NCBI GenBank assembly: GCA_030432635.1
Contig: JAUIMB010000009.1
Span: 1 to 64,000 of the forward strand
Reading direction: 5' to 3'
Source: Bacteroidia bacterium
GTDB lineage: Bacteria > Bacteroidota > Bacteroidia > Flavobacteriales > Flavobacteriaceae
DNA length: 64,000 nucleotides
The position numbers and the translations under genes were made by a program. Each line of letters begins with the position of its first letter. Within the stretch, counting starts at the first letter, position 1. The notes under the pieces were generated by a model that was not told the DNA's origin, ran no database searches, and saw only the letters and a list, made by a program, of their open reading frames with translations. Positions 16,401 through 24,720 of the stretch are shown one piece after another.

Positions 16401-17520
16401 GTTCAGTACTACGATTTTCAAAATCATAACCATTGACTATAATTAAGTCTTCGTCACCATCTAAATCAAAATCGGCAAAACGTGTTCCCCAAGCCCAACC
16501 TGTTCCAGTTATATTGTTTACTGCTGTCGCATCAGAAAAGGTATTGGTGCCATCATTGACAAGAAATTTATTTTCGTCAATCCCTGTGATAAAAATATCA
16601 AAATCACCATCCAAATCGTAATCTGAAACAGCAATTCCCATGTCATCAATCATACTGTCAAGCCCATAGTCTTCTGCTTGATTGTTAAAAGCCACTCCAC
16701 TTTCATTAACGAACAAGCTGTTGGCCTTGTTAAAATCGTTGGAAACATATATGTCCATCCAACCATCGTCATTAATATCGAAAGGTACTGCTGTATAGCT
16801 GGCCAACCCTTCAGTATCTTGTAAATTGGTTTCTACCGTTGTATTTGAAAAGGTACCATTGCCATTATTGAGATACAAGGAATTGGTTCCGCAGAAGTCC
16901 CATTCATTTACATAAATATCCAATAAACCATCATTGTTATAGTCGAACCAAGTTGCTCCAGTATATCGGCAAGAGCTTTCTACTTGAAGTCCTACTCCTT
17001 CCGTAACCTCTGTAAAAACACCATTTTGGTTAATAAACAATTGTAGCTGTTGCGCATGTGTGAATAAAATATCTGGAAATCCATCGTTATTATAATCTCC
17101 CCAAGACACACCATGCTTATACCCTTTTAATCCAAAAAAGTCATCGAGCAGACTGTTAAAAGGCAGTAGGTTAGTTAATCCAACTTCGGTAGTGACATCA
17201 GTGAAAGTCCCATTATTGTTATTTCGAAAAAGTCGACTGTGCGTACGTTCGTCGCCTTCAACATCCTGAGCCAGTGCCACAACAAAGATATCTAGATCGA
17301 GATCATTGTCGTAATCGGCAACTGCAACGCCATTATTGTTCTCCAAAATTCCAAGTCCGGAAACCACCTGTACTTGTTCAAAACTTTGTGCACTGAGCTT
17401 CGTAACGATGAATAAACAAAAGATAACAACAACACGAATGGCACTGTATGCGGACACTTCCTTAATCACGATATCAATTTTTTGATAAAGATAGGAAATC
17501 GTGACTATATATGTATTCAA
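13435..17520 (-). CDS. Secreted VCBS/UnbV-vanadium haloperoxidase fusion with T9SS sorting domain
   Basis: A 1361-aa multidomain exoprotein. After a signal peptide (ending KLSAQS, about residue 46) come FG-GAP/VCBS propeller repeats at about 50-430, with many calcium-type motifs such as DYNNDGFPDI. An ASPIC/UnbV domain follows at about 448-535, a cysteine-rich GCLDPFSCTYNP segment near 543 and a PKD-like stretch. A vanadium-dependent haloperoxidase/PAP2-type domain spans about 655-1277. Its vanadate site is visible: KGWYDYVRP near 1066, SGHSTYS near 1175 and RIWGGIHPPADD near 1239. A type A T9SS sorting domain (about 1284-1361, with LVYPNPVINNEIYI) ends the protein. The N-terminus before the hydrophobic core is long, and a GTG near the signal peptide may be the true start. 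Halide preference, or phosphatase activity instead, cannot be told from sequence. Confidence 0.87.
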   Translation of the reverse strand: MNTYIVTISYLYQKIDIVIKEVSAYSAIRVVVIFCLFIVTKLSAQSFEQVQVVSGLGILENNNGVAVADYDNDLDLDIFVVALAQDVEGDERTHSRLFRNNNNGTFTDVTTEVGLTNLLPFNSLLDDFFGLKGYKHGVSWGDYNNDGFPDILFTHAQQLQLFINQNGVFTEVTEGVGLQVESSCRYTGATWFDYNNDGLLDIYVNEWDFCGTNSLYLNNGNGTFSNTTVETNLQDTEGLASYTAVPFDINDDGWMDIYVSNDFNKANSLFVNESGVAFNNQAEDYGLDSMIDDMGIAVSDYDLDGDFDIFITGIDENKFLVNDGTNTFSDATAVNNITGTGWAWGTRFADFDLDGDEDLIIVNGYDFENRSTEPNVYYRNLASEGMSGFEDVSEALNFNALTESVEAVDWDYDNDGDLDMFVTNADQPSMLFENKLLNFDEESTLNWFKIMLQGTESNRDAIGTTLTMTTTSGVLKRYYTGVGFLSQSLQSVHFGLAENDQIQELKIKWPSGLVETYQDLELNTTIRAIEGAGVTTLDIVPSQKIYGCLDPFSCTYNPEATIDDGSCTYLNANQISGAQSSGFLSIEDYSYPTESGSSAIWTVSGGEIIEGQNTNTITVKWALDEMGTVSVREYDGDCFSEEQQLSISLSAADLPDDVSIARLWNEVLLEAIRNDFARPTVHARNLFHSSVAMYDIWAIYDNEAQPYLIGNTVNNFTTELEDFIPAESIETSQHKAISYAMYRLLSYRFQNSPNAERSLALFDLVMEQLGYDIETTSTLYQFGNAAALGNFVAQSLIVYGNGDGSRELDAFGNAYYLPVNQPLGPGVPTITMMNDPNRWQALSLDTFIDQSGNLIEGSTIDFLSPEWGNVYPFAMTHEDSHVYQREEGSYRVYNDPSDPPYLNLTQEDASSDAYKLGFSMVSIWGSHLDPNDGVLWDISPGAIGNTDISAFPTSYNDYPDFYNVIEGGDIGEGHAINPITGQAYEPQIVPRGDYARVLAEFWADGPDSETPPGHWFTIMNYVNEHPQLEKRFEGEGEILNDLEWDVKCYFILGGAMHDAAISAWSVKGWYDYVRPISAIRNMALLGQSTDQTLDNYHVAGIPLLDGYVETVGPFDPLRGQNDEHVGKIKLYTWKGPDYIEDESIDIAGVDWILAENWWPYQRPTFVTPPFAGYVSGHSTYSRAASEVLTRITGSPFFPGGVGEFVAKQNDFLVFEQGPSVDVKLQWATYRDASDQTSLSRIWGGIHPPADDIPGRFIGEQVGNNTFDFAVPYFSGEQTIMEVREQLVYPNPVINNEIYITGTSESDVISVFDIRGRQTNILPKKFNQFGAVTTIRFPEGTSTGTYFLNINDETKLIVIKNE

Positions 17521-17585
17521 AACCAGAACAATGCAACAATTTTTACAAGTAAAAACTATTGCTTATTGCGAAAAAGATAATCCGA

Positions 17586-18893
17586 TCAATCAACAATCAT
17601 ATCGATGGATTCATAACCATGATAGGTATAAAGCACCAAAAAATAAGGCCCTTTTGCCAAGGAACCTATGTGGATAGGTATCTCATAATGGCCAGCTGTT
17701 CGCATGTCTTGCGATAGGGTTTTTACGCGTTGGCCTACTGTATTGTATATACTCAATTCACAATAGGTATTATTGATTAAATCCAATTCTACTACAGCAT
17801 CGTTATGAACGATGTTAGAATTCTTTATGTTTAGGTTATGCCCTTTAGGTTTGGTGATTTCAAAATCTTCGATGCTTAATTGATCTGGATCAACATATCT
17901 ATAGACATTTATTCCTGAAGCGTACATCAAGGTATCGTTTATACGCTGAAATCGATTAAAGCTTGAACCTATCGATGGTTTGTATTCCCAACTATTACCT
18001 TGATCTAAGGTTTCATAAAAAAACGTATTGAAGCCTCCAACCCAGCCAATATCTTCATTTAAAAACCCAACACCTTGGATCGTTCCTGATACTCCAGAAG
18101 ACGTCACGGAGTTTAATTCCCAAGTTTGCCCACCATCAGTAGATTTAAAATACTCGGGAGTTGGTGTAAAAGCTTCCACAGAAGCATACATAATGTCCTC
18201 ATTCAATTCTTGGATTTTCCACACACGTGTGTTGTTCTCATTACCTATTGCAACAGTATTCCAGGATGCTCCTCCATCGGTTGTTCTGACGATAATACCT
18301 CTTAACCCTGTACCTGGTGCACTTTGGCCAACAGCATATCCAATGTTTTCATCCTTAAAATAGATATCCACAATACCATTGCAAAGACTGCCCATATTGG
18401 TATATGTCCAAGTTTGTCCTTGATCGGTTGATTTCATTATATACCCAAAACCATAAAACACACCTGTGATAAAGATGGTATTTTCATCAACCATGTGCAT
18501 ACCGCAAATCCCTACAATATCTTGAGGAAATGTCGATGAGATGTCTGTCCAAGTTTGTCCGCCATCAACAGTTTTCAGCAAGGAAGCACTCGGGTTTCCA
18601 TTGGCGAGCGTTCCAGCAAAACCAATATTTTCATCATAGAACTCAACACTTCTAAAATAGTAATCACTATCATAAAATTGCTGGGTCCAGTTCACACCAC
18701 CATTGGTCGTTTTTAATATTTGTCCGGCTCCATCTACGACCCAACCAACATCCTTATTTACAAACTGCATATCCTCAAAACGCCAACTCAGTGTTGAAGC
18801 ATTTAAGGTTTGCCATTGTTGGGCAGTAACCAAATAAGCAAATAAAAATAAAGCAATGAAACAGAGTGGTTTAAATTGAAAAAAGACTTTCAT
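17586..18893 (-). CDS. Secreted Asp-box (BNR/YCF48-like) propeller protein with T9SS type A domain
   Basis: A 435-aa secreted protein. Residues 1-24 (MKVFFQFKPL to VTAQ) are a signal peptide. At least six Asp-box motifs follow, for example KTTNGGVNWTQ, KTVDGGQTWTD, STDQGQTWTY, TTDGGASWNT and STDGGQTWEL. They mark the turns of a beta-propeller as in sialidase/BNR or YCF48-like proteins. No sialidase catalytic residues were recognised, so a binding role is more likely. The C-terminus (about 355-435, ending YTYHGYESIDMIVD) resembles a T9SS type A sorting domain. It is upstream of and on the same strand as the haloperoxidase fusion (65-bp gap), so the two may be co-expressed. Confidence 0.82.
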   Translation of the reverse strand: MKVFFQFKPLCFIALFLFAYLVTAQQWQTLNASTLSWRFEDMQFVNKDVGWVVDGAGQILKTTNGGVNWTQQFYDSDYYFRSVEFYDENIGFAGTLANGNPSASLLKTVDGGQTWTDISSTFPQDIVGICGMHMVDENTIFITGVFYGFGYIMKSTDQGQTWTYTNMGSLCNGIVDIYFKDENIGYAVGQSAPGTGLRGIIVRTTDGGASWNTVAIGNENNTRVWKIQELNEDIMYASVEAFTPTPEYFKSTDGGQTWELNSVTSSGVSGTIQGVGFLNEDIGWVGGFNTFFYETLDQGNSWEYKPSIGSSFNRFQRINDTLMYASGINVYRYVDPDQLSIEDFEITKPKGHNLNIKNSNIVHNDAVVELDLINNTYCELSIYNTVGQRVKTLSQDMRTAGHYEIPIHIGSLAKGPYFLVLYTYHGYESIDMIVD

Positions 18894-18960
18894 AAGATAT
18901 ATTTTTTAGCTCACAACTTAAGCATTCCTTTACTTTAGAAATAGTAAAAAAACGAAATTA

Positions 18961-19764
18961 CTAATGGATACGGAGATTTAGAATATCACCATCTGGATTT
19001 ATAGCCTTTAAAAATGCAGAAGGACTATATCCTGTAAACTTCTTAAAGTCCTTAATCAAATGAGACTGATCAAAATAATTATGCTCTAAGGCGACTTGCG
19101 TCAACAACTGTTCTGGATTGGCTTTTATACTTTCAATGACATCATTTATGCGTAAAGTTTTCATAAATAGTTTTGAAGAAATACCTATTTCAGTTTTAAA
19201 TCGCTGCTGTAAGCGTCTAGCACTAATATTATGGTTGGACAATGTTTGCGTATTAACATCCATCGCATTGACATAATCCTTTAGCGTGTCTCTTTCATTA
19301 TACTCAAGGTTTTCCCTAATGTAACCCTCAATACGATCAATTCTTTCTGAAATACTGGTCGCCATGCAAATTTGTTCCTTTAGGAATGTTATATGAGGAA
19401 GATCAAGGTCACTTAAATCCATACAGGAATTGGTCAGGTAATTCATGTTGACATTCCAAAGCTTGTTTGCAGCCCACGGATGGAATTTCACTCCAAAGAC
19501 CTTCAGTTTATCTTTTGGAAGTGTAAGATCAAGATAGCGCTCTATTTGACCAAACACATGAAACTTCCTAGTAGCTTCAGGTGATTGATGGTCTGCAAAT
19601 TTTAAGGACCAAGGTGTGCCCAAATGAAAAACCCAATCGACGTAAGCATCTGGCACGAACCTATAGGCCATATTGCTTTCAATACCTTCTACGGATTCCA
19701 GTGTCCAGAAATACGCAATGAGGTTTTGGAAAGGTTTAGATGCGCTGTATTTTTTGAATTGCAT
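18961..19764 (-). CDS. AraC-family transcriptional regulator
   Basis: A 267-aa one-component regulator. The C-terminal 100 residues are an AraC-type DNA-binding domain with two helix-turn-helices: the first around QRFKTEIGISSKLFMKTLRIN, the second around VALEHNYFDQSHLIKDFKKFTGYSPSAF. The N-terminal part (starting FKKYSASKPFQNLIAYFW) resembles the DUF6597-type sensor domain. The open frame begins at 19821; the inner ATG at 19764 was preferred because family members start just before this segment. It is divergent from dapD across a long gap. Target genes are unknown; the neighbouring secreted propeller gene is a possible but untested target. Confidence 0.85.
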   Translation of the reverse strand: MQFKKYSASKPFQNLIAYFWTLESVEGIESNMAYRFVPDAYVDWVFHLGTPWSLKFADHQSPEATRKFHVFGQIERYLDLTLPKDKLKVFGVKFHPWAANKLWNVNMNYLTNSCMDLSDLDLPHITFLKEQICMATSISERIDRIEGYIRENLEYNERDTLKDYVNAMDVNTQTLSNHNISARRLQQRFKTEIGISSKLFMKTLRINDVIESIKANPEQLLTQVALEHNYFDQSHLIKDFKKFTGYSPSAFLKAINPDGDILNLRIH

Positions 19765-19975
19765 GATCTTTAAGCGAATGACAATAAAAATATGAAAATT
19801 TTCAATGCTAATAGATTTCACATCACTTCAATAAAAATTCAACATAGAACATGAAAGCTGAGATCAAACCTGAAAACGCTTTAGAATTAATTTGTTTCCA
19901 ATAGTACATAATAACAGTAAACCAGAGCAGCTGGTTTTAATCGAAGAAAAACACTTAACAAGGTAATATTAAAAG

Positions 19976-20005
19976 AAAACTCTCCTAAGGGAGAAGGAGA
20001 GTTTT
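19976..20005. terminator. Terminator-like hairpin, 11-bp perfect stem
   Basis: AAAACTCTCCT pairs perfectly with AGGAGAGTTTT around an 8-nt loop. The A/T ends of the stem would give a short U-tract in both directions, so it could act on either strand. No annotated gene ends here on either strand, which makes it odd. Confidence 0.6.
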
Positions 20006-20212
20006 CACAAAAATTAGCTATTAATTATTAAAGGTTCAAGCATAAATATTTAGGGAAAATGCCTGAATAATAATAATTCACATAAATTAAGACACAGGAT
20101 ATTTTAAAAGGTCACAATTATTTTTATTTTTTTTCATAAGTATGAAGTTTCCAGATGTTTTTCGCTTCTGCAATGTCTAAAATTTAATCGCGCTATAATT
20201 ATTAATTAGGTT

Positions 20213-20220
20213 TATCTTTG
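20213..20220 (+). promoter_or_regulatory. -7 box (TATCTTTG) of dapD
   Basis: TATCTTTG fully matches TAnnTTTG and lies 23 bp before the dapD ATG. The expected start of transcription is near 20226, giving a leader of about 18 nt. Confidence 0.6.
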
Positions 20221-20243
20221 TGCCATAAGCAGATTAACCAACT

Positions 20244-21059
20244 ATGAAACAACTACAACAAACTATAGAAAATGCGTGGAATGACCGTTCCTTGTTAAGT
20301 AATGAGAACACTATAAACAGTATCCGACAAGTCATAGATTTATTGGATGAAGGCAAACTGAGGGTTGCTGAACCTACCGCAAATGGCTGGCAAGTAAATG
20401 AATGGGTAAAAAAAGCTGTTGTACTCTATTTTCCGATTCAAAAAATGGAAGCGCTTGAAGCCGGAATTTTTGAATACCATGACAAGATTCCTTTGAAACG
20501 TGATTATAGTGCCAAAGGCATTCGTGTAGTTCCAAATGCTGTCGCTCGACATGGAGCTTATATTTCCTCTGGTACGATTTTAATGCCTAGCTATGTCAAT
20601 ATTGGTGCTTATGTCGATGAAGGCACAATGGTAGACACTTGGGCTACTGTTGGCAGTTGTGCTCAAATTGGAAAACATGTGCATCTCTCTGGTGGTGTTG
20701 GAATAGGTGGTGTTTTGGAACCATTACAAGCTGCTCCTGTCATTATAGAAGATGGTGCCTTTATCGGTTCAAGATGTATTGTTGTTGAAGGAGTTCGCGT
20801 CGAAAAAGAAGCTGTTTTGGGAGCAAATGTCGTGCTAACCATGAGTACCAAGATTATCGATGTTACAGGAGATCAACCCTTGGAAATGAAAGGTGTAGTT
20901 CCTGAGCGATCTGTTGTAATCCCAGGAAGTTACACAAAATCGTTTCCTGCAGGAGACTACCAAGTTCCCTGTGCATTGATCATTGGGAAACGCAAGGAAA
21001 GTACCAATAAAAAAACGTCTCTCAATGATGCGCTTCGGGAATATGATGTAGCAGTGTAG
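20244..21059 (+). CDS. dapD: Tetrahydrodipicolinate N-succinyltransferase
   Basis: Transfers succinyl from succinyl-CoA to 2,3,4,5-tetrahydropyridine-2,6-dicarboxylate in the succinylase branch of lysine and diaminopimelate synthesis. The 271-aa length is normal for DapD. The N-terminal helical part (LDEGKLRVAEPTANGWQVNEW) is the substrate-binding region. The centre (about 100-225) is a left-handed beta-helix of hexapeptide repeats, with VPNAVARHGAYI, MPSYVNIGAYVDEGTMVDTW and the conserved GGVGIGGVLEP. It is monocistronic by spacing, with a promoter box at 20213-20220. The next gene begins 36 bp downstream and belongs to the glycan cluster. Confidence 0.95.
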   Translation: MKQLQQTIENAWNDRSLLSNENTINSIRQVIDLLDEGKLRVAEPTANGWQVNEWVKKAVVLYFPIQKMEALEAGIFEYHDKIPLKRDYSAKGIRVVPNAVARHGAYISSGTILMPSYVNIGAYVDEGTMVDTWATVGSCAQIGKHVHLSGGVGIGGVLEPLQAAPVIIEDGAFIGSRCIVVEGVRVEKEAVLGANVVLTMSTKIIDVTGDQPLEMKGVVPERSVVIPGSYTKSFPAGDYQVPCALIIGKRKESTNKKTSLNDALREYDVAV

Positions 21060-21095
21060 ATTACGTGGTAAGAAGAAAAATCAAATTCTTATAGT

Positions 21096-22154
21096 TTGAA
21101 AGTATTAATTATCCAACAGAAGATGATAGGTGACGTGCTCACCTCAAGTATTTTGTTCGAAGCGTTAAAGGCTGAGCATCCTGACTCTGAATTACATTAT
21201 GTCATCAATTCCCATACCTTCCATGTGGTTAATAACAACCCATATATTGACAAATATTTGTTTGTCACTCCCGAAATGGAACAAAGCAAACCGAAGTTTC
21301 TTGCTTTTCTAAAGCGTATCAAACAGGAAAAATATGACGCTGTAATTGATGTATATTCTAAATTTTCGAGCAATTTAATGACCAAGTTTTCTGGTGCGAA
21401 AATTAAGATTTCCAAACACAAATGGTATACATCGTATTATTATACTCACACCTTTAAGGAAGCCAAAACTCCAAAAACGAATGCTGGATTAGCCGTTGAA
21501 AACAGGCTGCAATTGTTGAGTCCTTTGTGTCAAAAGGTACCAGAAATGATTCGGCCTAAGGTGTATCTATCTTCAGCCGAAATCAAAGCCTCAAAGCGGC
21601 TTTTGACCGAAGCGAATATCGATTTGTCAAAACCATTATTTATGATAAGTGTTTTGGGAAGTGGAAACAATAAAACCTATCCCTTACCGCATATGGCTAC
21701 CATTATTGATTGCATCGTTGAGCAAACTGAAGGCCAAGTATTGTTCAATTATATCCCTAAGCAACTTAATGAGGCCAAAACGGTCTACAATTTTTGTAAA
21801 AAAGAAACTCGAAAACGTATCTATTTTGAAGTCTTCGGAAAGAGTTTGCGTGAATTTCTTGCCATTACCCATCACTGTACAGCGATGGTTGGCAATGAAG
21901 GTGGAGCAATAAACATGGCTAAGGCTCTAGACATTCCGACGTTTACCATTTTTTCACCGTGGATTCAAAAAGAAGCTTGGAACATGTTTGAAGATGGAAA
22001 AAAACATGTTTCGGTACACTTAAAAGATGTGAAACCCGAACTCTATGAAGGCAAAAAAGCAAAAGAATTAAAAATTGAAGCCTTGGCACTATATGACACA
22101 TTTCCACCAAAACACATCATTCCGAAGCTACAATCTTTTCTCGAACAGTTCTAA
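21096..22154 (+). CDS. GT9 (heptosyltransferase-like) glycosyltransferase, TTG start
   Basis: A 352-aa GT-B enzyme of glycosyltransferase family 9, which normally adds ADP-heptose to lipopolysaccharide core on the inner face of the cytoplasmic membrane. The N-terminus KVLIIQQKMIGDVLTSSIL is the usual first strand-helix unit. The donor-site region is VGNEGGAINMAKALDIPTFTIF. Only TTG (21096) precedes this conserved start, so a TTG start codon is called. It opens the glycan cluster and converges on the next GT2 gene, overlapping it by 4 bp. The true sugar donor is not determined. Confidence 0.88.
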   Translation: MKVLIIQQKMIGDVLTSSILFEALKAEHPDSELHYVINSHTFHVVNNNPYIDKYLFVTPEMEQSKPKFLAFLKRIKQEKYDAVIDVYSKFSSNLMTKFSGAKIKISKHKWYTSYYYTHTFKEAKTPKTNAGLAVENRLQLLSPLCQKVPEMIRPKVYLSSAEIKASKRLLTEANIDLSKPLFMISVLGSGNNKTYPLPHMATIIDCIVEQTEGQVLFNYIPKQLNEAKTVYNFCKKETRKRIYFEVFGKSLREFLAITHHCTAMVGNEGGAINMAKALDIPTFTIFSPWIQKEAWNMFEDGKKHVSVHLKDVKPELYEGKKAKELKIEALALYDTFPPKHIIPKLQSFLEQF

Positions 22155-22972
22155 GTTTTATTAATCCCAAATGCTGTCGTTGTTCGCTTTTCGCTCTTGG
22201 TGGTCGCTCTTATCTTTAGGTTTTTTTCAATCATTTCAGGTTGCACATAGCCTCTGGCGTGATCCAAATGAAGACAAATAGCACTATATCGAATTTGTTT
22301 GGCCTTAATTCCTGCATTAAACAAGCGCTCACCTAGTTCGCGATCCTCTCCTCCATATTGCATACGCTCATCAAATCCGTTGGCCGCTACAATATCACTT
22401 TTATATCCTGATGAGTTATGACCATTCCAAGTTGCAGTCGTTGGTGTCAAGGTATTGAGTAACTTTTGTTTTACACCTTTAGCCGTAATCTTATTATTCT
22501 TGAAAGAAGATTTAAGTCCGTTGGATTTCAACCAATCAATATCAAAACAACGTTGCGTTTTAATATCATCTTCAGAAATGAGCTCACTGATAGACATTGG
22601 TAATTTAAAATAACCTCCAGACAAAAAATAACCAGCAGCTCTATGCGTGACATGAACCTGCAAAAAATCTGCTCTCGCTATACAGTCACCATCTGTAAAC
22701 ACTAAATAGTTACCCTTGCTGGCGACGATGGCTTTGTTCAAAATAATGGTTTTTTGAAAACCGTTATCCTTGTGCCAAACATGCTGAATGGGATAGTCAA
22801 CTTTAGTCTTCATCAATTCGATGAGCGACTTGGTATCATCCTTTGAACCATCATCGGCAATCACGACTTCAAAATTGATAAAGGTTTGTTGGTCAAAACT
22901 CCACAAAACTTTTTGCAGCCATTTTGGACTATTATAGGTACTAATAATGACCGAAATATCAATTGCTTCCAT
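22151..22972 (-). CDS. GT2 glycosyltransferase with galactosyltransferase-type C-terminus
   Basis: A 273-aa GT-A enzyme of family GT2. The N-terminal nucleotide-binding motif is ISVIISTYN, VVIADDGSKDDT follows, and the metal-site segment is VFTDGDCIA. The C-terminal GGEDRELGERLFNAG matches the Glyco_transf_7C acceptor/catalytic motif seen in galactosyl- and chondroitin-type transferases. It is a clear paralogue of the gene at 25682-26476, with the same layout. It overlaps the convergent GT9 gene by 4 bp and is divergent from the WaaE-like GT2 gene, with about 50 bp between the two starts. Confidence 0.87.
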   Translation of the reverse strand: MEAIDISVIISTYNSPKWLQKVLWSFDQQTFINFEVVIADDGSKDDTKSLIELMKTKVDYPIQHVWHKDNGFQKTIILNKAIVASKGNYLVFTDGDCIARADFLQVHVTHRAAGYFLSGGYFKLPMSISELISEDDIKTQRCFDIDWLKSNGLKSSFKNNKITAKGVKQKLLNTLTPTTATWNGHNSSGYKSDIVAANGFDERMQYGGEDRELGERLFNAGIKAKQIRYSAICLHLDHARGYVQPEMIEKNLKIRATTKSEKRTTTAFGINKT

Positions 22973-22987
22973 TGGTTCAAAAATAGT

Positions 22988-22995
22988 TATTTTTG
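22988..22995 (+). promoter_or_regulatory. -7 box (TATTTTTG) that moves the next gene's start
   Basis: TATTTTTG overlaps the first possible TTG start of the downstream GT2 gene (22993). If this is the promoter, translation must start later, at the TTG at 23023. Confidence 0.5.
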
Positions 22996-23022
22996 TCCAT
23001 TCAACACCTCACACTGTCTATT

Positions 23023-23805
23023 TTGAAAGACCCGAAAAGCAATATTTCAGCATTGATGATCACTTATAACGAAGTTGACCATGTTGACGAGGTCATCAAA
23101 TCGGTGGATTTTGCTGATGAAATCATTGTTATCGATGCCATGAGTAACGATGGTACTTTTGAAAAGCTATCTGAAATGGGCCATGTAAAAGTGATTCTCA
23201 GGGAATTCAAGAATTTTGCAGACCAACGTAATTTTGCCATTTCGCAAGCCAATTGTGATTGGGTGTTTTTTATCGATGCCGATGAGCGATTGACCGAAGC
23301 TTCCAAAGCCGAGATTACTGATGCCGTAAAACAACATTCGGATATTGAGGCTTTTAAAATTCCAAGACAATTTATGTTTAACAACAAGCCCATGCGATTT
23401 AGCGGATTGCAAACTGATCGGGTTTTTAGGTTGTTCAGAAAAGGAGTCACCAAATACAGGGAAGACAAGCTCGTTCATGAACTCTTGGATTTCAATGGCG
23501 AATTCAAGGTCTTGAAACATAAAATGCTTCATTATTCGTTTAGCGATTACCAAAGTTACAAACGAAAAACTGAACACTACGGATTGCTTAAAGCTCAGGA
23601 GTTGTACGGAAAAGGAAGACCTCCTAACTGGTTTCATTTCTATATAAAACCTGCTTATAAGTTTTTAACCAATTATGTGTTTAGACTTGGGTTTTTAGAT
23701 GGAAAAGAAGGATATGTCATTTGTACCCTGAATGCTTATGGCGTATTTTACAGATACAAAACTTTAGAGCGTATGTCGAAGCACTCTGGAAATATAAGTG
23801 ACTAA
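23023..23805 (+). CDS. GT2 glycosyltransferase, WaaE/KdtX-like, TTG start
   Basis: A GT2 enzyme similar to lipopolysaccharide-core beta-glucosyltransferases (WaaE/KdtX type). Starting at 23023 it is 260 aa. Motifs are ISALMITYNEVDHVDEVI, EIIVIDAMSNDGT, the metal-binding FIDADERLT and a C-terminal hydrophobic patch around FLTNYVFRLGFLDGKEGY that may touch the membrane. The open frame extends to a TTG at 22993, but that codon sits inside the TATTTTTG promoter box. The TTG at 23023, just before KDPKSNISALMITYN, therefore fits better. The likely job is extension of the core oligosaccharide. It converges on the kinase-like gene across 83 bp. Confidence 0.87.
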   Translation: MKDPKSNISALMITYNEVDHVDEVIKSVDFADEIIVIDAMSNDGTFEKLSEMGHVKVILREFKNFADQRNFAISQANCDWVFFIDADERLTEASKAEITDAVKQHSDIEAFKIPRQFMFNNKPMRFSGLQTDRVFRLFRKGVTKYREDKLVHELLDFNGEFKVLKHKMLHYSFSDYQSYKRKTEHYGLLKAQELYGKGRPPNWFHFYIKPAYKFLTNYVFRLGFLDGKEGYVICTLNAYGVFYRYKTLERMSKHSGNISD

Positions 23806-23888
23806 TGCTTTCCGTACATAAACTTTGGCATTGCATAATTCACGGTCCTTCACAAGGAAAAATGAATTAAAAAAATCAAAAATGACGT

Positions 23889-24650
23889 TCAGCGTTTTCG
23901 CCAAAAAAGAATCGTGTTCTTCAAGCGTCTTTTACGATGGTATCGGTTTTGAAATGCTTGGGTGGATGACCACATCAAATCAAAAATCCTATGGTAATCC
24001 TCACCAGAACATTTGGCATATTCATCACTCATCACCTCAACCATGGATCGATGGATGGTCAACTTTGAAAAATTCTCGATACGCGTTTTAAAATCCATTG
24101 GCTTAAACGTCATTCGATTTAAATCCACAAGAAAAAAAGCATAACCATTACCTTCTTTTTTGATTAAGGTATTACCTGGCGAATGATCAAGAAAATGAAT
24201 GTGCTTTTCGTGCAAACCAAAAGTAAATCTGGTGAAAGCCCTTAAGATTTCTTCATGGTTAGGATACTGAAAATTGGTGGTCAATTCTCGATACGTCAAA
24301 TCACAATCCAATTGCTCACTGATATAATAACTCTTTTTAAACAGCAGAGGCGTTTTCAACTCATAATATGCCACAGGTTGAGGTGTACCAATATGCAACG
24401 CTTGTAAGCGATTGGCATATTCAAATGAACGTTGTGCTTTACTCTTCCTGAAGAAACGATATGCAATTTGATTAATGAGATTAGGGATTTTAAACGACTT
24501 TACATTGAGAACAGTATCTTCAAGCTTAAACAACTTCAAGGAATTTCGGTCTTGGTTGCCAAAATCTTCTCCTTTAGAATCAAAATTGACGATAATATCA
24601 TCAAGAAACATCCTGTGTTTCTCGTATATTTCATGTAATCTCGAGTGCAT
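23889..24650 (-). CDS. Kdo/LPS kinase-like protein (WaaP/InaA family)
   Basis: A 253-aa protein-kinase-fold enzyme that probably phosphorylates a core sugar such as Kdo or heptose. Seen are the beta-3 lysine region (VLNVKSFKIPN), the catalytic loop FLDHSPGNTL (HxDxxxxN pattern with Asp as base and Asn as metal ligand) and a DFG-equivalent VDLNRM. Length and motif order match KdkA/WaaP/InaA-type lipopolysaccharide kinases rather than protein kinases. Its placement among core glycosyltransferases supports this. A promoter box lies at 24689-24696, back to back with that of the divergent GT4 gene. Confidence 0.83.
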   Translation of the reverse strand: MHSRLHEIYEKHRMFLDDIIVNFDSKGEDFGNQDRNSLKLFKLEDTVLNVKSFKIPNLINQIAYRFFRKSKAQRSFEYANRLQALHIGTPQPVAYYELKTPLLFKKSYYISEQLDCDLTYRELTTNFQYPNHEEILRAFTRFTFGLHEKHIHFLDHSPGNTLIKKEGNGYAFFLVDLNRMTFKPMDFKTRIENFSKLTIHRSMVEVMSDEYAKCSGEDYHRIFDLMWSSTQAFQNRYHRKRRLKNTILFWRKR

Positions 24651-24688
24651 GTAATTCCTGAAAATTCGTTTAAGTATCTTATTTTTAT

Positions 24689-24696
24689 CAAAAATA
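24689..24696 (-). promoter_or_regulatory. -7 box (TATTTTTG) of kinase-like gene
   Basis: A full TAnnTTTG match on the minus strand, 38 bp upstream of the ATG at 24650. Together with the plus-strand box at 24721-24728 it makes a compact divergent promoter region. Confidence 0.55.
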
Positions 24697-24720
24697 GCAT
24701 TCTGAAGTGTATTAACTGCA

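Larger units (their letters stand above)
19765..20243. other. Gap between AraC-type gene and dapD with two hairpins and a mini-ORF
   Basis: If the regulator starts at 19764 this gap is 479 bp. It holds a 17-codon ATG frame (19851-19904, MKAEIKPENALELICFQ), a 7-bp perfect hairpin at 19919-19937, an 11-bp perfect hairpin at 19976-20005 and the dapD promoter box at 20213-20220. The hairpins lie between divergent genes, where a terminator is not expected. This suggests a small untranslated or short coding transcript, or the remains of a lost gene. Confidence 0.5.
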
